From the NCBI GenBank assembly GCA_913044145.1, contig CAJWOD010000060.1:1-7758 (forward strand): a stretch of 7,758 bases of DNA, given 5' to 3'. The notes beneath the pieces were generated by a model. That model made no database searches and was not told the origin of the DNA. It saw only the letters and a program-made list of their open reading frames with translations. Shown here in pieces: positions 5,657-7,758 of this stretch. Made by a program: the position numbers and the translations under genes. Every line of letters starts with the position of its first letter. The first letter of the stretch is position 1. This DNA comes from an uncultured Nitrospina sp. (GTDB lineage Bacteria > Nitrospinota > Nitrospinia > Nitrospinales > VA-1).

Positions 5657-7036
5657 ATGAAAAAACTTTGGGGTGGAAGATTTAAACAATCTACTAATAC
5701 ACTGATGGAAACCTTTTCGGCTTCTATTTCTTTTGATAAGCGTTTATATGACTGCGATATTGAAGGTAGTATTGCACATTGCAAAATGCTGGCTCGTTGT
5801 AAAATCATAACCACAGCGGAATCAAATAAAATAATCAAGGGTCTTAAACGAATTTTACGCGAATGCGATGAAGGTCGTTTCAAGTTTAGCGATAGTCTGG
5901 AAGATATCCATATGAATATTGAAAACCGCCTTCGAGAAATCATTGGTCCTGTTGCCGGCAAATTGCACACTGCAAGAAGCCGAAACGATCAGGTTTGTCT
6001 CGATATACGACTTTATCTCCGGAAAGAAATCGATGATATTGTCGGTGAAATCAATCGTCTTACCAAGACTTTGATTGCGATGGCAAAAAAAAATATCAAT
6101 CATCTCATTCCTGGTTACACCCATTTGCAACGAGCGCAGCCAGTTTTACTGTCACACCATTTACTTGCATATGTAGAGATGATGCTTCGTGATAAAGAAC
6201 GTTTTCTCGATGCCTATAAACGAATCAATGTAATGCCGTTGGGTTCGGCAGCTTTGGCAGGGACCAACTTTCCTATTGATCGAAAGATCACGGCAAAGCT
6301 TTTAGGGTTTCCTGAAATTTCTCACAATAGTATGGATGCGGTGGCTGACCGAGATTTTGCAGCGGAATTTTGTAGTGCATCCGCGTTGACTATGATGCAC
6401 CTTAGCCGGTTTTGTGAAGAAGTGGTAATTTGGAATTCAAGCGAATTTGGGTTCATCGAACTTTCCGATTCGTTCACCACGGGTAGTAGCATCATGCCAC
6501 AAAAAAAGAATCCGGATGCGGCAGAACTTATTCGCGGAAAATCAGGAAGGGTTTTTGGTAACCTAGTATCTCTGCTTACGTTAATGAAAGGTTTGCCGCT
6601 AGCGTATAACAAAGATCTGCAGGAAGATAAAGAACCGTTATTCGATACTGCGGAAACGGTTAAGGTCTGCCTTACTATTTTTACCGATATGATGAAATCA
6701 GCGAAATTCATTCCAATTGCGCAAAAGGAATTGGAGGCCAGCGGTTTTCTCACCGCAACGGATTTAGCAGACTACCTCGTATTAAAGGGAGTGCCATTTC
6801 GTGAAGCCCATGAACTCACGGGAAAAACAGTGGCATTTTGTTTGGAAAAAAAGAAAACGCTTCCCGATCTTTCGTTGGCGCAACTTCGAAAAATATCCAA
6901 ACGTTTTGATGAAGAAGTTTTTGACCATATTGCGCTCCAGAACTCCGTCGATCGAAAAAATATTTATGGGGGGACTGCTAAAAATCAGGTCCGCGCCCAA
7001 ATCACTCGCCTTACCAAAAAACTGAAAGTTAAATAA
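5657..7036 (+). CDS. argH: Argininosuccinate lyase
   Basis: ArgH cleaves argininosuccinate to arginine and fumarate, the last step of arginine biosynthesis, as a cytoplasmic homotetramer of the fumarase/aspartase superfamily. The 459-aa length is normal. It starts with the standard N-terminus KLWGGRF (3-9). The three conserved active-site regions are present: HTARSRNDQ (104-112), GYTHLQRAQP (153-162, with His156) and the signature GSSIMPQKKNPD (276-287), where the Ser277-Ser278 pair supplies the catalytic base. LPLAYNKDLQEDKEPLFD and the C-terminal SVDRKNIYGGTA segment are also typical. No key residue is missing. The ATG at 5657 follows a 141-bp spacer without an evident Shine-Dalgarno. The stop TAA shares its last base with the ATG of the downstream lipoprotein gene, so the two are translationally coupled. 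Genes for argF or argG are not in the window. Confidence 0.97.
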   Translation: MKKLWGGRFKQSTNTLMETFSASISFDKRLYDCDIEGSIAHCKMLARCKIITTAESNKIIKGLKRILRECDEGRFKFSDSLEDIHMNIENRLREIIGPVAGKLHTARSRNDQVCLDIRLYLRKEIDDIVGEINRLTKTLIAMAKKNINHLIPGYTHLQRAQPVLLSHHLLAYVEMMLRDKERFLDAYKRINVMPLGSAALAGTNFPIDRKITAKLLGFPEISHNSMDAVADRDFAAEFCSASALTMMHLSRFCEEVVIWNSSEFGFIELSDSFTTGSSIMPQKKNPDAAELIRGKSGRVFGNLVSLLTLMKGLPLAYNKDLQEDKEPLFDTAETVKVCLTIFTDMMKSAKFIPIAQKELEASGFLTATDLADYLVLKGVPFREAHELTGKTVAFCLEKKKTLPDLSLAQLRKISKRFDEEVFDHIALQNSVDRKNIYGGTAKNQVRAQITRLTKKLKVK

Positions 7037-7161
7037 TGCGGCATTTATTTTTTGCTAAATTTATAATCTTTTACATCATTATTTCAACAGGTCTGGCGGG
7101 TTGTGGTTATAAAGCTCCTCCCAAACCACCGACTATCCCTCTAGAAGAGGCAAAAGTTTAA
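7036..7161 (+). CDS. lptM: Small LptM-like lipoprotein
   Basis: This 41-codon gene is short but well supported. It overlaps the argH stop by one base (TAATG). Residues 1-22 form a signal peptide with a basic start (MRHLFFAK), a hydrophobic core FIIFYIII and a lipobox LAGC. Cys23 would be lipidated by Lgt and the peptide cleaved by LspA. The mature peptide has only 19 residues and begins CGYKAPPKPP, resembling the CG-K-P-x-P start of LptM (formerly YifL). In E. coli, LptM helps the LPS translocon LptDE assemble with its correct disulfides in the outer membrane. The position after argH and before a DUF484 gene fits LptM, which sits beside dapF and DUF484 genes in proteobacteria. The match to the usual GCGQKGPLY motif is loose (Ala in place of Gly, no LY), so the symbol is probable rather than certain. 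Confidence 0.72.
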   Translation: MRHLFFAKFIIFYIIISTGLAGCGYKAPPKPPTIPLEEAKV

Positions 7162-7218
7162 CAAGGTTTCCTTCCAACAGGCCAAACTCATAAATCATTG
7201 TTATTATTGATTTTATAG

Positions 7219-7248
7219 GTTACAGTTGCGGTAACTTTATGGTATATT
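7219..7248 (+). promoter_or_regulatory. Candidate extended -10 promoter with overlapping inverted repeat, upstream of the DUF484 gene
   Basis: TATATT (7243-7248) is preceded by TGG (7240-7242), giving an extended -10 element. GTTACA (7219-7224), four of six to the -35 consensus, lies 18 bp upstream. The -35 overlaps a small inverted repeat, GTTAC (7219-7223) and GTAAC (7231-7235), separated by 7 bases, which could be an operator. The site lies in the 133-bp gap between the lipoprotein gene and the DUF484 gene. That gap otherwise shows nothing recognisable except a good Shine-Dalgarno at 7283-7289. Confidence 0.35.
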
Positions 7249-7294
7249 GCGTTTCTATTTCATTATTGAAGGTTAATTTTTTAAAGGAATTAAA

Positions 7295-7758
7295 ATGAAT
7301 AAAGATCAAGTCGCAGTATATCTCAATGAGCATCTAGAGTTTTTTAATGAGTACCCTGAGCTTTTGAGAAAAATACAAGAGATCAAAGAAGAAGACCTTC
7401 CAATTGAACCAATAAAAACTTTGAGCCTGACCGATCGCATTATTAAGCGGGTACACGATGATAAGGAGCATCTTAAAAGCAAGTTAGAGGGGTTATTCGA
7501 AATTTCTCGCACGAACGAAAAAATTCAAGATCATTTATATGAAATAGAGCAACTGGTTTTGACCAGTACCAATCTGAATCAAATGGTAAGCCAGTTGAGA
7601 AAAGAAATTCTAAATCGATTTGGTATCCCCAGCGTAGCGGTTTGCCTTATTCAGGGTTCGGATCATTTTATGGAAGATCGACTACGTGAGCGATATCATG
7701 GGGAATTGGACGAAACATTAAAATTTATCAGTAAAGAAACGGCTTCAAGCTGGTTTGA
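7295..7758 (+). CDS. DUF484 family protein (3' truncated)
   Basis: The frame runs open from ATG 7295 to the window end (154 codons). The TGA in the last three bases is out of frame, so the gene continues outside. It has the window's best ribosome binding site, AAAGGAA (7283-7289), 5 nt before the ATG. The N-terminus VAVYLNEHLEFFNEYPELL (6-24) matches the DUF484 opening, usually YL..HP.FF..HP.LL; the first His-Pro is His-Leu here. A charged helical, probably coiled-coil region (about 43-95) follows, including the SRTNEKIQDHL stretch. After it the predicted GAF-like domain begins, with NRFGIPSVAVCLIQG at 110-124. The family's biochemical role is not established. In proteobacteria it lies between dapF and xerC, suggesting a link to chromosome or cell-envelope functions, which is inference. 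About 70 residues should be missing, judging by the family's usual 220-230. Confidence 0.88.
   Translation, partial: MNKDQVAVYLNEHLEFFNEYPELLRKIQEIKEEDLPIEPIKTLSLTDRIIKRVHDDKEHLKSKLEGLFEISRTNEKIQDHLYEIEQLVLTSTNLNQMVSQLRKEILNRFGIPSVAVCLIQGSDHFMEDRLRERYHGELDETLKFISKETASSWF

Noticed and set aside
6322..6753. 143-codon open frame on the minus strand inside argH
   Set aside because: It lies entirely antisense to a fully conserved argH region, and its translation resembles nothing known. It is a shadow of the argH codon pattern.
7306..7512. 68-codon minus-strand frame at the right end
   Set aside because: It is antisense to the DUF484 gene, whose + strand translation matches a known family and has a good ribosome binding site.
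7756..7758. TGA as the final three bases, looking like the end of the last gene
   Set aside because: It is out of frame with the ATG at 7295 (the frame has TTT at 7754-7756). The DUF484 gene is truncated by the window, not ended.

Overview
The window reads as ordinary chromosome from a Gram-negative bacterium with an AT-rich genome (roughly 40% G+C by eye). All genes lie on the + strand and are densely packed. The evidence for a diderm is a small lipoprotein resembling LptM, the LPS-translocon maturation chaperone, followed by a DUF484 gene, a pairing known from proteobacteria. The parA-parB-bactofilin order and the style of the ArgH and EtfA sequences suggest a deltaproteobacterium-grade lineage, or a neighbour such as Nitrospinota or SAR324. 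That placement is inference only. A canonical parS site next to rsmG-parA-parB suggests the segment lies in the origin-proximal part of the chromosome.

Layout. Positions 1-507 hold the 3' two-thirds of etfB. A 263-bp non-coding gap with a repeat-built palindrome (508-770) separates it from etfA (771-1751, GTG start). Next is rsmG (1787-2419), the 16S rRNA m7G methyltransferase. A 200-bp interval holds a perfect 16-bp parS (2425-2440) and a candidate promoter. A tight parA-parB-bactofilin operon follows (2620-4718). After a good sigma70-like promoter come rsmI (4805-5515), argH (5657-7036), a 41-codon lipoprotein gene overlapping the argH stop codon (7036-7161), and the 5' part of a DUF484 gene (7295 to the window end, no stop reached).

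How the genes work together. EtfA and EtfB form the soluble FAD-carrying heterodimer that collects electrons from flavin dehydrogenases. ParA, ParB and parS form the chromosome-segregation machine, and the bactofilin just downstream is a plausible scaffold for it. RsmG and RsmI both methylate 16S rRNA but are transcribed apart. ArgH makes arginine. The lipoprotein and the DUF484 gene look like the remains of the proteobacterial lptM-dapF-DUF484-xerC neighbourhood with dapF absent.

I found no clearly undescribed system, mobile element, CRISPR array or RNA gene. The points most worth a second look are the parABS-bactofilin linkage, the gap and repeat motif inside the etf pair, the missing dapF, unusual residues in EtfA, and the scarcity of Shine-Dalgarno sequences.
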